Source: Bryobacterales bacterium (lineage in GTDB: Bacteria; Acidobacteriota; Terriglobia; Bryobacterales; UBA6623). Taken from it: a DNA stretch of 64,000 nt. Positions 21,426 through 30,631 of this stretch are shown here, piece by piece. Location: contig JAPPMB010000147.1 of NCBI GenBank assembly GCA_028819255.1, positions 1 through 64,000 on the forward strand, read 5' to 3'. Under the pieces are notes generated by a model. The model did no database searches, had not been told where the DNA came from, and saw only the letters and a list, made by a program, of their open reading frames with translations. The first letter of the stretch is position 1. Each line of letters starts with the position of its first letter. The position numbers were made by a program, and so were the translations under genes.

Positions 21426-22952
21426 TCAGAACGGTGCGGGCCGGGCGAGGGCCGCCGCAATCGAGTCCACGAGGTGTCGTGTGGAAGAGGACGCCAGCCC
21501 GAAGTGGTTCGCGAAGATCGCGAAGGCCAGCGTCCTCCCGCCGCTGCCGCTCGCATAGCCGGACAGCGCCAGCACGTGGGACATCGAACCGGTCTTGGCG
21601 CGGATCCTACCCTCGCCGGCGGTCCGCCTGAACCGCCAGTCGAGCGTGCCGTCCCGACCGGCAACGGGAAGACTGTCCAGGTACGCCTCGCGCTCCGGGA
21701 GATTCCACATGTGTTCCAGAAGTCGCACCATGGCCGCCGGCGAGACGAGATTGTGGCGCGACAGGCCCGAGCCGTCCCGCAGGAAGAACTCCGTGGATCC
21801 CAGCCCCGCCTCGGCAAGGAACCTGCGCATGCTGGCCGTCGCTGCTTCCCTGCTGCCGATCCCGGACTCGTGCAGGGCAACCTCCCGCATCAGGATCTCG
21901 GCGTGGAGGTTCTGGCTCTCCTTGTTCACGACCCGAATCGCCTCCTGCAGCGGGACGGACTGCAGTTCGGCGATCGTCGCCCCTCCGGCCGGCGGCCGCC
22001 AGCCCGACCCCGAGCGCAGGCTGCGCAGGCGGTCGGGCAGCAGGAGCTGCGACCTTGCGCGGCCGTCGATCACGACGCCGGCCGCCTCCAGCGCCTTCTT
22101 GAGCGCCAGGGCCGCATAGCGCGCGGGATCGCTGGCGGCGAGCCGGAGTGTCCGGCCGCGGGAACGCGACGCGATCTGGCCGCCCAGCACCACCTCTCCG
22201 GGGCGGTCCCCCCGGCGCGCCGTCAGGCTGCGGCCCACATGCCTGCCCGCCATCGTCAGCGTGCGGTTCGCCAGCTCGTAGAAGCCCAGCAGCGGGAGGA
22301 CGCGCACACGGGCCGGGCCGCCCGTTGCGCCCGGGAGCACGCGCACGTCGATGCGATTGTCGTTGAAGACGAGGGCGCCCACGGCGCTGCCGTATCCCTG
22401 CAGGGTGTCGGCGTGCGACCAGCCTCGCGTGTAGGGCTGCCAAACATAGCGCGAGCCGTCTCCGATCACGTCGCCGGAAACCCTGCCGATGCCGCGGTCC
22501 CGGACGGCGTCGGCGAGGCCGCGCATGGGCTGGAGGCGGTCCGGGCGGAATTCGTCGCGCTTTCGAAACGGGAGCGCCCGCGAGGACAGGTTCGGGTCGC
22601 CGCCTCCGACAAGCCGGAGATCGCCGTGCAGGACGCCGGCCTCGTCGACCTTGCCGCCGGTCGCCAGGATCGTCGTGAACCGATGGTCGGCGCCCAATCG
22701 GCTCAGGGCCAGCGCCGTGGAGAAGAGCTTCGCGTTGGACGCCGGAAGAAACAGCTTGTCCCTGTTCCGTTCGTAGACCGTCTCGCCCGTCCCGAGGTCG
22801 CGGACGAAAATTCCCCAGAGCGTCCGCCCGGCGGCGGGCCGCGCGAGGAGGTCGTCGATGACCTGGGCCGTGTCGGGCTGGGGCTGCGTCTCCTGGGCAG
22901 TCGCGCCCAGCGCAGCCAGACACAGCAGGAGGAGGGAACGTCGCGCCTGCAT
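21426..22952 (-). CDS. dacB: D-alanyl-D-alanine carboxypeptidase/endopeptidase, PBP4 family
   Basis: A penicillin-binding protein of family S13, 508 residues, that trims or cuts peptidoglycan crosslinks in the periplasm. The signal MQARRSLLLLCLAALGATAQ is followed by the serine motif S72-N-A-K75, the S-x-N triad in DGSGLSRHN, and KTG in AKTGSMSHV. A region of about 200 residues between the first two motifs is the extra domain typical of this class. ATG 22952 is chosen over TTG 22967. It follows hemB by 7 nt and is probably cotranscribed. No membrane anchor other than the signal is seen. Confidence 0.92.
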   Translation of the reverse strand: MQARRSLLLLCLAALGATAQETQPQPDTAQVIDDLLARPAAGRTLWGIFVRDLGTGETVYERNRDKLFLPASNAKLFSTALALSRLGADHRFTTILATGGKVDEAGVLHGDLRLVGGGDPNLSSRALPFRKRDEFRPDRLQPMRGLADAVRDRGIGRVSGDVIGDGSRYVWQPYTRGWSHADTLQGYGSAVGALVFNDNRIDVRVLPGATGGPARVRVLPLLGFYELANRTLTMAGRHVGRSLTARRGDRPGEVVLGGQIASRSRGRTLRLAASDPARYAALALKKALEAAGVVIDGRARSQLLLPDRLRSLRSGSGWRPPAGGATIAELQSVPLQEAIRVVNKESQNLHAEILMREVALHESGIGSREAATASMRRFLAEAGLGSTEFFLRDGSGLSRHNLVSPAAMVRLLEHMWNLPEREAYLDSLPVAGRDGTLDWRFRRTAGEGRIRAKTGSMSHVLALSGYASGSGGRTLAFAIFANHFGLASSSTRHLVDSIAAALARPAPF

Positions 22953-22959
22953 CCCGAAC

Positions 22960-23931
22960 TCAGGCAAGCGTCCGCGCCGCGTCCTTGGCGAAGTAGGTCA
23001 GGATGAAGTCCGCGCCGGCGCGCTTGATGCACAGCAGGCTTTCGAGCATCGACCGCTCGGGATCCAGCCAGCCGTTGCGGGCCGCAGCCTTGAGCATCGC
23101 GAACTCCCCGCTCACCTGGTAGGCGGCCGCCGGGACGTCAAGCGCCGTCTTGGCGTGGTAGAGAACATCGAGGTACGGCATCGCCGGCTTCACCATGATC
23201 ATGTCGGCGCCCTCCTCGAGGTCCAGCCTGATCTCCTTCATGGCCTCGCGGTGGTTGGCGGGGTCCATCTGGTAGCTCCGGCGGTCGCCGAACTGCGGCG
23301 CGGACTGGGCCGCGTCGCGGAACGGTCCGTAGAACGACGAGGCGTACTTGGCGGCGTAGGAGAGGATCGGCACGCGCTCGAACCCGGCTTGGTCGAGCAC
23401 CGCCCGGATGGCGCCCACCCGGCCGTCCATCATGTCGGAGGGAGCGATGACGTCGGCACCGGCCATCACCTGCGACAGGGCGGTCCTTGCCAGGAGCTCG
23501 ACGCTGGCATCGTTGACGACGTCTCCGTCCTCGACGACCCCGCAGTGTCCGTGGTCCGTGTATTCGCACAGGCAGGTGTCGGCGATGACCAGCAGGCCGG
23601 GCACCTCGCGCTTGAGGGCGCGGATGGCCTCCTGGACGATTCCGCATTCCTCGTAGCCGCCCGTGCCGAGGGCGTCCTTGCGGGGCGGGATTCCGAACAC
23701 GATCACGCCCGGAATGCCAAGACCGGCAACCTCCCGGCATTCCTCGACAAGGCAGTCCACCGAGAGGTTGCAGACGCCCGGCATCGACTCGATGGGAACG
23801 CGCACGCCTTCGCCTGGACAGACGAATAGGGGATAGACAAAGTCGAGAGGGGAGAGACCGGCTTCCCGCACCAGGGAACGGAGTGCCTCGCTGCCGCGCA
23901 GCCTCCTCGGACGATGGACGGGGAAGGCCAC
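22960..23931 (-). CDS. hemB: Delta-aminolevulinic acid dehydratase (porphobilinogen synthase)
   Basis: The enzyme condenses two 5-aminolevulinates to porphobilinogen in heme synthesis. Key parts are the zinc-type cysteine cluster [14 protein letters not shown], the active lysine in [15 protein letters not shown] and the second lysine in [10 protein letters not shown]. The length (323 residues) is usual. Two GTG codons lie at 23937 and 23931. The TAGAAT hexamer (23938-23943) abuts the first, so an mRNA starting 7 nt later would begin at the second. GTG 23931 is therefore chosen, giving [13 protein letters not shown]. dacB follows after 7 nt. Confidence 0.94.
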   Translation of the reverse strand: MAFPVHRPRRLRGSEALRSLVREAGLSPLDFVYPLFVCPGEGVRVPIESMPGVCNLSVDCLVEECREVAGLGIPGVIVFGIPPRKDALGTGGYEECGIVQEAIRALKREVPGLLVIADTCLCEYTDHGHCGVVEDGDVVNDASVELLARTALSQVMAGADVIAPSDMMDGRVGAIRAVLDQAGFERVPILSYAAKYASSFYGPFRDAAQSAPQFGDRRSYQMDPANHREAMKEIRLDLEEGADMIMVKPAMPYLDVLYHAKTALDVPAAAYQVSGEFAMLKAAARNGWLDPERSMLESLLCIKRAGADFILTYFAKDAARTLA

Positions 23932-23937
23932 AGCCAC

Positions 23938-23943
23938 ATTCTA
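23938..23943 (-). promoter_or_regulatory. -10 hexamer TAGAAT of hemB
   Basis: TAGAAT directly abuts GTG 23937 and lies 6 nt from GTG 23931. It points to a leaderless hemB mRNA and decides the start codon. Confidence 0.45.
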
Positions 23944-24361
23944 GCGACGCCGTACTGGTTCGCTCCCGCAACGCGGCCGCACCGGTGCCGGCGGGGTAGC
24001 GCATGGCGCCCTGCAGGTCTCCGCGAACGGCCCGACCCCGTCGACGCGCCGGGATACTGCCAATACTGCGGGTCATGAGTGCGGAACCGGCCGGCATCTT
24101 GGCAGCGCGCACTGCTCTGGCGGCCCACAGCCTGCCCTCTGAGGGATGAAGCGGGCGGAACTGGCCGCGATCCGGCGAACCGGGTCGGCGCACTGGAGCG
24201 ACGGCAGGCACACTTGGGGGGGATCAAGGGAGCATGACTGTTCTCCGCCGCGGATTGCGCGGCAAGGAGAAAGCGTCCCCGCTCTGAGCCCGGCCGACCC
24301 CTTGGCTGTAATTCAGCGCCCCAGCGATCGCTTGTAGGGCTTGAGGCCATGCCATGGGAGG
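23944..24361. other. 418-nt gap, nothing recognised
   Basis: The spacer is between divergent-facing 5' and 3' ends of hemB and the Cache protein gene. No gene, RNA or repeat is seen. Confidence 0.4.
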
Positions 24362-26266
24362 CTATTGGGCTCCGTCCCGGTAGTAGCCTGCGCCGATCAG
24401 GGTCGGAAGGCCTTGGATCACGACCCTCTTGATCAGACTCGTCTTGACTTCGGACAGGCCCGAGGCGGGATTGGGTGCCCGATAGTAGACGAACGCCTCC
24501 CCGAAGATTTCGCCGACGCGCACAAAGTCTCGGCCGCCGAACGGATCAGCGCCGTCGGGCCGCAACTCGGAGCCCGTCGCGTTGGACCCGCTGTGGCGGC
24601 CGGCCCCGGTGAACAGGGCGTTGCCGTGCGTGTCAAGGCCGAACAGGTAGATTGAGCCTTCCCGCCATCGCGGATCCGATTCGAGGGTGACGGTACCGAA
24701 GTAGCCCTGCGTCGCGAACGCCGTCGCAGCGCAGCGGACAAGGCTCTGCAGGGTGCTCTCGCTCGGGTCGGCCTCCAGGGAGGCGGCGTTTACGGACTCG
24801 CCGTAGCACGTGCCCGGCCGAGCCGGGTCGTAGATGCCGGCTCCGACGACCGCCCTCTGTCCGTTCCAGTCGATCTCCACGACATAGGTGCTCTTCGGTT
24901 CGGACCGTCCGGTGACGAAGTTCGTGAACGAATAGTGCAGCCAGGCAGACCTTCCGTGGGACATGACGCGGTGAAGCTCGAAGAAGTAGTCGGTGCCGAA
25001 ATTGTCGACGAGGACTCGGTGTCTCCCTTCGTCCTCGGGGGTGGGGGGAAACACGGGCGCGTTGGAGAGTGGCTCCCCGTCAGCCTGCGAGATCAGGTTG
25101 ACAAAGATGTAGTACTGGCCGTGGCGCCAGCGCGGGTCCTCGTGGAACGCACGGTAGGCCTCCTCCTCGCCCTGCTCCTTTACGTACTCCGCCGCACACC
25201 GCACGTACGCTTGGACGTCCCGCCTGTTCCGGATTCCCAGGGCCGTGACCATGTGGTCCTCGCAGGGCGGCTCCACAGCGTCGGTCCGTGAGGCCCGGGG
25301 GTACGCCGCCCCGACGATGAGCGGGACTCCATGCGCGACAGCGCGCTTGAGCACCGCGACCTTGGCCTGGTCCCTCCCGGTGCGCGGGTCCCGGCCCATG
25401 TAGTAGATGACCGCCTCCCCGAAGGTGTCTCCGACACTGACCATGTTTCGGCCGCCAAACTGGTCCATGGGGTCACTCTTGCCGCCCCATTCGTGCAGGG
25501 CCCGGCCGTTCACGCGCACAGGGCTGCCGCTCAGGACCTGGTTGCCCGACAGGTCCATCGCGAAGACGTAGCTCGCCCCGCGACGCCACCGGGGGCTGCT
25601 TTCCAGCTCGCCCTTGGCGGAGAAGCCCTTCTCCTCCACGAGCTGCGCTGCGCAGCGGACGAACTGGTGCAGGGACGCTTCGCTTGGCGCCGTTGCCAGG
25701 GCCGTCGCGTTCACTTCCTCGGCACTGCAGGCGCCAGGGATTTCGGGCGAATAGACTCCGGCCCCGATCACCGCTCGCCGGCTGTCCCACTCGACCTCGA
25801 TGACGAACGAGGCCTTCGGTTCGTTCCGTCCGGTCTGCGGGTTGCGGAAGGAGTAGTACAGCCAGCCGGAATCCACAAGCGACATCAGGCGATTGGTCTC
25901 GTCCGCAAGGTCACCACCTAGGCTGTCAGCCACGGCCGTAACGAAGGTCCCCTCCAACGAGGGGTCAGGCGGGAAGACGATCGTGAGCGGCTGGTCCGCG
26001 GCCTTCCCGATCTCGTCGACGAAGACGTACGTGGGGCCGTGCCTCCAGCGAGCGTCCTCGTGGAATGCCCTGCGCGCCTCCTCTTGACCATGTGTTTCCA
26101 GATAGGCTGCCGCGCAGTGAACGAAGGCCTGTACGTCGCTTGCCGTCTGAACGGCTCGAGCGGAGATCCTGTGCTCGGCGCACAGGGCCTCGCTCGACCC
26201 GTGCGCCGGCGCAAGGAGACACAACAGCAGGGCGGCAGTTGCAGCAAGTGTGACGATCCTCGGCAT
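24362..26266 (-). CDS. Secreted protein of four tandem Cache-like (sCache_2 type) domains
   Basis: The 634-residue protein has a Sec signal (MPRIVTLAATAALLLCLLAPAHG) and four repeats of about 145-155 residues in an A-B-A-B order. A repeats cover about 25-185 and 340-490. They share QAFVHCAAAYL or QAYVRCAAEYV, a WRHG-Y-FV strand, and then GR-EPK-SFVIEVEW with GAGVYxPxxPGxC. B repeats cover about 190-335 and 495-634 and share FVRCAA, RWRxGxxYxF, DPFGGR and VKxxxxKR. The PK..-V-E-W-GAGVY end matches sCache_2 domains, which normally sense small ligands outside the cell in front of a signalling domain. No transmembrane or output domain is present, so this may be a free or cell-surface ligand binder. 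The repeated Cys pairs suggest disulfides. No partner gene is adjacent. Confidence 0.72.
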   Translation of the reverse strand: MPRIVTLAATAALLLCLLAPAHGSSEALCAEHRISARAVQTASDVQAFVHCAAAYLETHGQEEARRAFHEDARWRHGPTYVFVDEIGKAADQPLTIVFPPDPSLEGTFVTAVADSLGGDLADETNRLMSLVDSGWLYYSFRNPQTGRNEPKASFVIEVEWDSRRAVIGAGVYSPEIPGACSAEEVNATALATAPSEASLHQFVRCAAQLVEEKGFSAKGELESSPRWRRGASYVFAMDLSGNQVLSGSPVRVNGRALHEWGGKSDPMDQFGGRNMVSVGDTFGEAVIYYMGRDPRTGRDQAKVAVLKRAVAHGVPLIVGAAYPRASRTDAVEPPCEDHMVTALGIRNRRDVQAYVRCAAEYVKEQGEEEAYRAFHEDPRWRHGQYYIFVNLISQADGEPLSNAPVFPPTPEDEGRHRVLVDNFGTDYFFELHRVMSHGRSAWLHYSFTNFVTGRSEPKSTYVVEIDWNGQRAVVGAGIYDPARPGTCYGESVNAASLEADPSESTLQSLVRCAATAFATQGYFGTVTLESDPRWREGSIYLFGLDTHGNALFTGAGRHSGSNATGSELRPDGADPFGGRDFVRVGEIFGEAFVYYRAPNPASGLSEVKTSLIKRVVIQGLPTLIGAGYYRDGAQ

Positions 26267-26280
26267 GGGGCTAGCCTAAC

Positions 26281-26640
26281 AGTTGTTCCCATTCCGGACA
26301 AGGTCCTGAAGATTCATGATCGATGCTGGGGTCTCGTGTCTTTAGTTCATTGGGCCTATCATGCATGTATTCAGATCAAGAAATGGGCTGTGCCATTAGA
26401 CTGTTTCTCACAAATCCAATCGATCATGATCTTGTGAGAGACGAGATGGAACATGGATCACATTTTATGACTTCCGATAAAGAAATCCACCATGATCACC
26501 ACACAGAATGAACACAGTGAGAAACACAGATCAAAATCTCACTCTAGGTTTTGTAGTCCCATAGTCCGGGAAAATCACAACGATTATATCTCAACAACCA
26601 CGATGGTATTCCGAGTATATCCGTTGGAGACAGCTGCTCC
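26281..26640. promoter_or_regulatory. A+T-rich, GATC-dense region between divergent genes
   Basis: Against a very G+C-rich background this block is strikingly A+T-rich. It carries seven GATC sites within 215 bp (first bases at 26318, 26374, 26422, 26428, 26456, 26494 and 26529), the palindrome GATCATGATC at 26422-26431 and three ATGATC copies. The Cache gene points left and yebC points right, so it is a divergent promoter region. The rest of the spacer to 26952 has a likely -10 (TATTCT within TGGTATTCT at about 26891-26899) for yebC and no gene. Function is unknown. Confidence 0.45.
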
Positions 26641-26952
26641 CGTGTCGAATGGAGCAAGTGATCGGTACGTCTCGTTGTCCATTGCCCGGACGATTTCGGG
26701 TGCGAAACTGGCGTTGTCAGTATTGCGACCGTGATCGCTGCGGAACGGATTTCGCTCGCTTGATGCCTTTAGCGCACCGCCGGAACGTGCCGTGCCCGAT
26801 GGAATCGCGCTCCTTTGCCGACGGCACGGGCGACTGTGCCTGGGAGGCCCCGGACAGCCGCAGGACTCCCGGTCCGGCTCACGCCGGGGTCTGGTATTCT
26901 CTAACCAGATTCGGTGGCGCGTCATCGCTCGCTGCCGTCTGAGGCGAAGCAG

Positions 26953-27702
26953 ATGTCCGGGCACTCGAAATGGGCGACCATCAAGCACAAGAAGGCTGCC
27001 ACCGACGCAAAGCGGGGCAAGGTCTTCACGCGCCTCATCCGGGAGATTCAGGTCGCGGCGCGAGAGGGCGGCCCCGACCAGGACTCCAACCCGAGATTGC
27101 GAACGGCAGTCGCTGCCGCGAAGGCCCAGTCCATGCCCGGCGACAACATCAAGCGGGCGATCATGCGAGGGAGCGGACAGCTGGAGGGGGAGACCTACTC
27201 GGAGATCACCTTTGAGGGCTACGCGCCCGCCGGCGTGGCCGTGCTGGTCGAGACGGTCACCGACAACCGCAACCGTACCGTGGCGGAGCTGCGTCACATC
27301 TTTTCCAAGAACGGCGGAAACCTCGGCGAGAACGGGTGCGTTTCCTGGATCTTCCACACGCAGAGCCTGATCGTGGTTCCGAAGGAGGCCGCGAGCGAGG
27401 ACGAGCTGCTCGACATCGCCCTCCTGTCCGGAGCAGACGACCTCCGGGACGACGGCGACCATTGGTCCATCCACTCCGAGCCCAATGTCCACAGCGATGT
27501 CCTCTCCGCGGTCACGGATGCAGGGATCGAGCCGCTGACGGCGGAGATCGCAAGGGTTCCGGAGAATACCGTTCGGGTCCAGGGCAAGCAGGCTGGGAGC
27601 GTCATCCGCATGATCGAGAAGCTCGAGGATCAGGACGATGTACAGAACGTCTTTGCGAACTTCGACATCGACGACAAGGAGCTCGAGGCGCTCTCCGCCT
27701 GA
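26953..27702 (+). CDS. yebC: YebC/PmpR family translation or transcription factor
   Basis: A protein of 249 residues starting with the invariant MSGHSKWATIKHKKAATDAKRGK, followed by FEGYAPAGVA and VTDNRNRTVAELRHIFSKNGG, the hallmarks of the family. Members help ribosomes pass polyproline stretches or act as DNA-binding regulators, depending on lineage. The start ATG 26953 is fixed by that N-terminus. The stop TGA is immediately followed by the GTG of ruvC, so the two are translationally coupled, the common yebC-ruvC order. Confidence 0.95.
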   Translation: MSGHSKWATIKHKKAATDAKRGKVFTRLIREIQVAAREGGPDQDSNPRLRTAVAAAKAQSMPGDNIKRAIMRGSGQLEGETYSEITFEGYAPAGVAVLVETVTDNRNRTVAELRHIFSKNGGNLGENGCVSWIFHTQSLIVVPKEAASEDELLDIALLSGADDLRDDGDHWSIHSEPNVHSDVLSAVTDAGIEPLTAEIARVPENTVRVQGKQAGSVIRMIEKLEDQDDVQNVFANFDIDDKELEALSA

Positions 27703-28203
27703 GTGGCGGCCGTGTTGAGGATTCTCGGAATCGACTGCGGCTCGCGCATCACCGGGTACGGGGTGATCGAGAGCGACGGACGGTCACAGCGGGCCGTGGC
27801 GTATGGTGCGATCCGGGTGCCGGCCGGCCCTGACCTGGGAAAGCGCCTTTGCGTCGTGGCCGAGGGCATCGGGCAAGTCCTGGAAGCTTGGGAGCCGGAC
27901 GAGGCTGCGGTCGAGGACGTCTTTACCGGCTTGAACGTGCGCAGCGCTCTCGTGCTGGCGCACGTTCGGGGCGTGGCGATGATGTGTGCTGCGAAGGCGG
28001 GTCTCTGCGTGGCCAGCTACACTGCGGCGCAGGTCAAGGGCAGCGTGTCGGGACACGGAAGCGCAGGCAAGGAGCAGGTCCGGCTGATGGTGAGGACTCT
28101 GCTGGGCGTGCGGGAAGAGATTCGACCGCTCGACGCCTCGGACGCTCTGGCCGTCGCCTACTGCCACGCCAATCTGCGCAATTCGCGCCGGGGAAGGGGC
28201 TGA
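27703..28203 (+). CDS. ruvC: Holliday junction resolvase RuvC
   Basis: The endonuclease cuts four-way junctions during recombinational repair. The 166-residue protein has the first acidic residue in LGIDCGSRITGYG, the second in AAVEDVFTG and the pair in DASDALAVAYCH, completing the RNase H-like metal site. The start is GTG 27703, directly on the TGA of yebC. ruvA and ruvB do not follow in this window, so the Ruv branch-migration genes lie elsewhere. The next gene starts 4 nt after the stop. Confidence 0.94.
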   Translation: MAAVLRILGIDCGSRITGYGVIESDGRSQRAVAYGAIRVPAGPDLGKRLCVVAEGIGQVLEAWEPDEAAVEDVFTGLNVRSALVLAHVRGVAMMCAAKAGLCVASYTAAQVKGSVSGHGSAGKEQVRLMVRTLLGVREEIRPLDASDALAVAYCHANLRNSRRGRG

Positions 28204-28207
28204 GGCC

Positions 28208-28828
28208 GTGCTGGGGAAATGGCTTGGGGTGGGCGTGCTGGCGGCGATGCAGCTGCTGGCGGCGGATGCGATTCGCTTTGAGCGTCATTTCCCAGGTGCT
28301 GTCCCGGAGCGCTTCGAGGTCCGCCTCAGCCAGGACGGGACTGCGGTCTACACGGAGGCCGGGGAACACGCCCTGGAGCTGCCGGTCGGACCGCGTGCGG
28401 CCGGAAGGGTCTTCGAGCTGGCGGCGAAGCTCGACTTCTTCTCCAGACCGCTGCGCAGCCGGCGCAAGGTGGCATCAACCGGACGCAAGCTTCTCCGCTA
28501 CGAGTCGGGCGGAGACGTACGCGGAGAGGCCGAATTCGATTACTCCGAAGATTCCAACGCCAGGGAGATCGCTTCGTGGTTCATCAAGCTATGCGAGACG
28601 CATCAGCATCTGCAGGAGCTGGAGCGGGTCTTCCGGTTTGACCGGCTTGGCGTCAACCAGGCCCTGGTCAACCTGGACCAGGCCTACGAGCGCGACCGGG
28701 TCGTCGCCGCGGAACTGCTCGTGCCGATACTCGGCCGCATTGCCGGGCACGACCGGATTGTGCATTTGGCCCGAGCGAGGGCCGAGGGGTTGCTTGAGAA
28801 GATCCGGCGAACGCAACACGAGCAATAA
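28208..28828 (+). CDS. Secreted protein of unknown function in the yebC-ruvC operon
   Basis: GTG 28208 begins a 206-residue protein with a signal-like hydrophobic start (WLGVGVLAAMQLLAADA). It then has beta-rich segments (RFEVRLSQDGTAVYTEAG) and a helical, Arg/Glu-rich C-terminal half. No family or active site is recognised. It starts 4 nt after ruvC, so it is cotranscribed, but a role in recombination is unlikely if it is exported. It could be a lineage-specific envelope protein. Confidence 0.6.
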   Translation: MLGKWLGVGVLAAMQLLAADAIRFERHFPGAVPERFEVRLSQDGTAVYTEAGEHALELPVGPRAAGRVFELAAKLDFFSRPLRSRRKVASTGRKLLRYESGGDVRGEAEFDYSEDSNAREIASWFIKLCETHQHLQELERVFRFDRLGVNQALVNLDQAYERDRVVAAELLVPILGRIAGHDRIVHLARARAEGLLEKIRRTQHEQ

Positions 28829-28866
28829 CTGCTAGGCAGTCAATCACTTACAGGTGAAGCGTCAGC

Positions 28867-29748
28867 CTACTCAGGCGGTCCGACGATGCGGTCGTAGATG
28901 GCTGCCAGTTCGTCTTGGGACGAGTAGGCGATCTCCAGGCAGCCCCTCTCGGCGCTGCGCTGCCGGAGACGGACTGGGGTTTGAAGGACGCGCTCGAGTT
29001 CCTCGATTGCGGCCGCCACGTTCGGGTCAACGGTCCGCCGGTTCCGCGGGCGCGCAGGACGCAGGACCTTGCGGACCATCTTCTCCACTTCCCGGACGGA
29101 GAGCCGCGAGCGGGCGGCGTGTTCCGCAAGTGTCTCCTGGTCGCTGGGCCGGTCGAGCGGGAGCAGCGCCCGGGCGTGCCCCATCTGAAGCCTGCGCTCG
29201 CGGACCAGCTTCTGCACGGAGGCGGGAAGCCGGAGCAGGCGCAGGTGGTTCGTAATCGACGCACGGCTCATCCCCGTGCGGACGGCGAGCTCCTCATGGA
29301 TCAGGTGCAGGTCCTCGACCATGCGGTCGAGGGCCAGCGCGACTTCGATCGGATTGAGATCCTCGCGCTGGACGTTCTCGATGAGCGTGACCTCCAGGAG
29401 CTTGTCGGGCGCGATGTCGCGGACGATGCCCGGTACGGTCTTCAGTCCGGCCAGGCGGCAGGCTTTGAGCCGGCGCTCTCCGACGACGAGCGTGTAGCGG
29501 TCGCCGGCCGGGCTTACCAGGACTGGCTGGAGGACCCCGTCCGAGCGGATCGAAGCGGCGAGCTCCCGCAGGGCCTCGGCATTGAAGTCGATGCGGGGCT
29601 GGACCGGATTGGGGTCGATCCTCGCTATCGGAATCTCGATGACGGCCTGAGCCGAATCAGGTTCCGGCTTCTCAGCCTGGGGCAGGAGTGCTCCGAGCCC
29701 TCTTCCCAACGCCTGGTGCCGGACTGGTCTAGCTGATGGTTTCGCCAT
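28867..29748 (-). CDS. parB: Chromosome-partitioning protein ParB
   Basis: A CTP-dependent DNA clamp of 293 residues that loads at parS and spreads. The N-terminus binds ParA ([10 protein letters not shown]). The CTP-binding motifs are GERRLKA and [12 protein letters not shown], and a helix-turn-helix ([21 protein letters not shown]) reads parS. The C-terminal dimer segment is [12 protein letters not shown]. It overlaps the parA end by 20 nt, so it is read with parA. Two perfect parS sites lie just upstream of parA. Confidence 0.95.
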   Translation of the reverse strand: MAKPSARPVRHQALGRGLGALLPQAEKPEPDSAQAVIEIPIARIDPNPVQPRIDFNAEALRELAASIRSDGVLQPVLVSPAGDRYTLVVGERRLKACRLAGLKTVPGIVRDIAPDKLLEVTLIENVQREDLNPIEVALALDRMVEDLHLIHEELAVRTGMSRASITNHLRLLRLPASVQKLVRERRLQMGHARALLPLDRPSDQETLAEHAARSRLSVREVEKMVRKVLRPARPRNRRTVDPNVAAAIEELERVLQTPVRLRQRSAERGCLEIAYSSQDELAAIYDRIVGPPE

Positions 29749-30550
29749 GTGTTGAATGGTCCTCCGTGGGTGTCTTGGAGCGCCGGCTGCGGACCCGAGC
29801 CAGGATCTCCCGGGCGGCGGCGAGGTAGGACTCGGCGCCTTTGGAGCGAATATCGTACTGGAGAATCGGCTTGCCGTGGCTGGGGGCTTCAGCGAGTCGG
29901 ACGTTGCGCGGGATCACGGTGTCGAGGACGAGGCCGTTGAAATGGGCTCGAAGCTCGCTGTCGACCTGCTTCGTCAGAGTCGTCCGCCTGTCGTACATCG
30001 TCAGAAGGATGCCCTCGACCGAGAGACTGGGATTCACCGACGCCTTCACGGAGTCCAGCGTGCGCATGATCGCAGAAATGCCCTCGAGGGCGAAGTACTC
30101 GCAATGCATGGGGATGAGCACTGTGTCCGTGGCGGCCAGTGCGTTGAGGGTAAGCAGATCCAGGGCCGGCGGGCAGTCGAGAATGACGAAGTCGTGCGGG
30201 AGCGCTGTTTCCCCGCGCAGGCCGCGGAGGCGGACGGCGCGACCATGCTCAAGAGCGAGTTCGACGTTGGCCCCGGCGAGATCGGGACTGGCCGGTACGG
30301 CATCGAGACCGTCGAAGGCGGTCTGCACAATCGCATCCTGAAGAGGGGCTTCGCCAATGAGCACTTCATAGAGGCTCGGACGCGCGGCGCCCGGGAGAAT
30401 GCCCACTCCGCTCGTGGCGTTGCACTGCGGATCACAGTCCACAAGCAGCACCCGGCAATCGGCGGCGGCGAAGGCGGCGGCGAGGTTGATCGCCGTCGTA
30501 GTCTTCCCTACGCCACCCTTCTGGTTGGCGATGGCGATCCAGTCGGCCAC
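29729..30550 (-). CDS. parA: Chromosome-partitioning ATPase ParA (Soj type)
   Basis: A Walker ATPase of the MinD/ParA group, about 273 residues, that moves ParB-bound origins. The deviant Walker A is in [18 protein letters not shown], with [10 protein letters not shown] and [17 protein letters not shown] after it. GTG 30550 is chosen because it gives [13 protein letters not shown], as in other Soj proteins. TTG 30589, right beside the first parS, would add 13 residues. The gene is promoter-proximal to parB and the parS sites lie where its promoter should be, so the operon may be autoregulated by ParB. Confidence 0.93.
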   Translation of the reverse strand: MADWIAIANQKGGVGKTTTAINLAAAFAAADCRVLLVDCDPQCNATSGVGILPGAARPSLYEVLIGEAPLQDAIVQTAFDGLDAVPASPDLAGANVELALEHGRAVRLRGLRGETALPHDFVILDCPPALDLLTLNALAATDTVLIPMHCEYFALEGISAIMRTLDSVKASVNPSLSVEGILLTMYDRRTTLTKQVDSELRAHFNGLVLDTVIPRNVRLAEAPSHGKPILQYDIRSKGAESYLAAAREILARVRSRRSKTPTEDHSTHGETIS

Positions 30551-30589
30551 GGGCTGCCCGTCCCGTTCAGCGTACCATGACAGCACCAA

Positions 30590-30605
30590 TGTTTCACGTG
30601 AAACA
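30590..30605. promoter_or_regulatory. parS site 1
   Basis: A perfect 16-bp parS palindrome, TGTTTCACGTGAAACA, which is the consensus bound by ParB. It begins right next to the most distal possible parA start and overlaps the likely parA promoter. Confidence 0.92.
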
Positions 30606-30615
30606 TCTCCGTTAG

Positions 30616-30631
30616 TGTTTCACGTGAAACA
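30616..30631. promoter_or_regulatory. parS site 2
   Basis: A second perfect TGTTTCACGTGAAACA, 26 bp centre to centre from the first. The tandem pair would nucleate ParB spreading and may also control parA-parB transcription. Confidence 0.92.

Noticed and set aside
26281-26640. DnaA boxes in the A+T-rich block.
   Set aside because: Best 9-mers such as ATCACCACA and AAATCCACC have three mismatches, which is no better than chance here.
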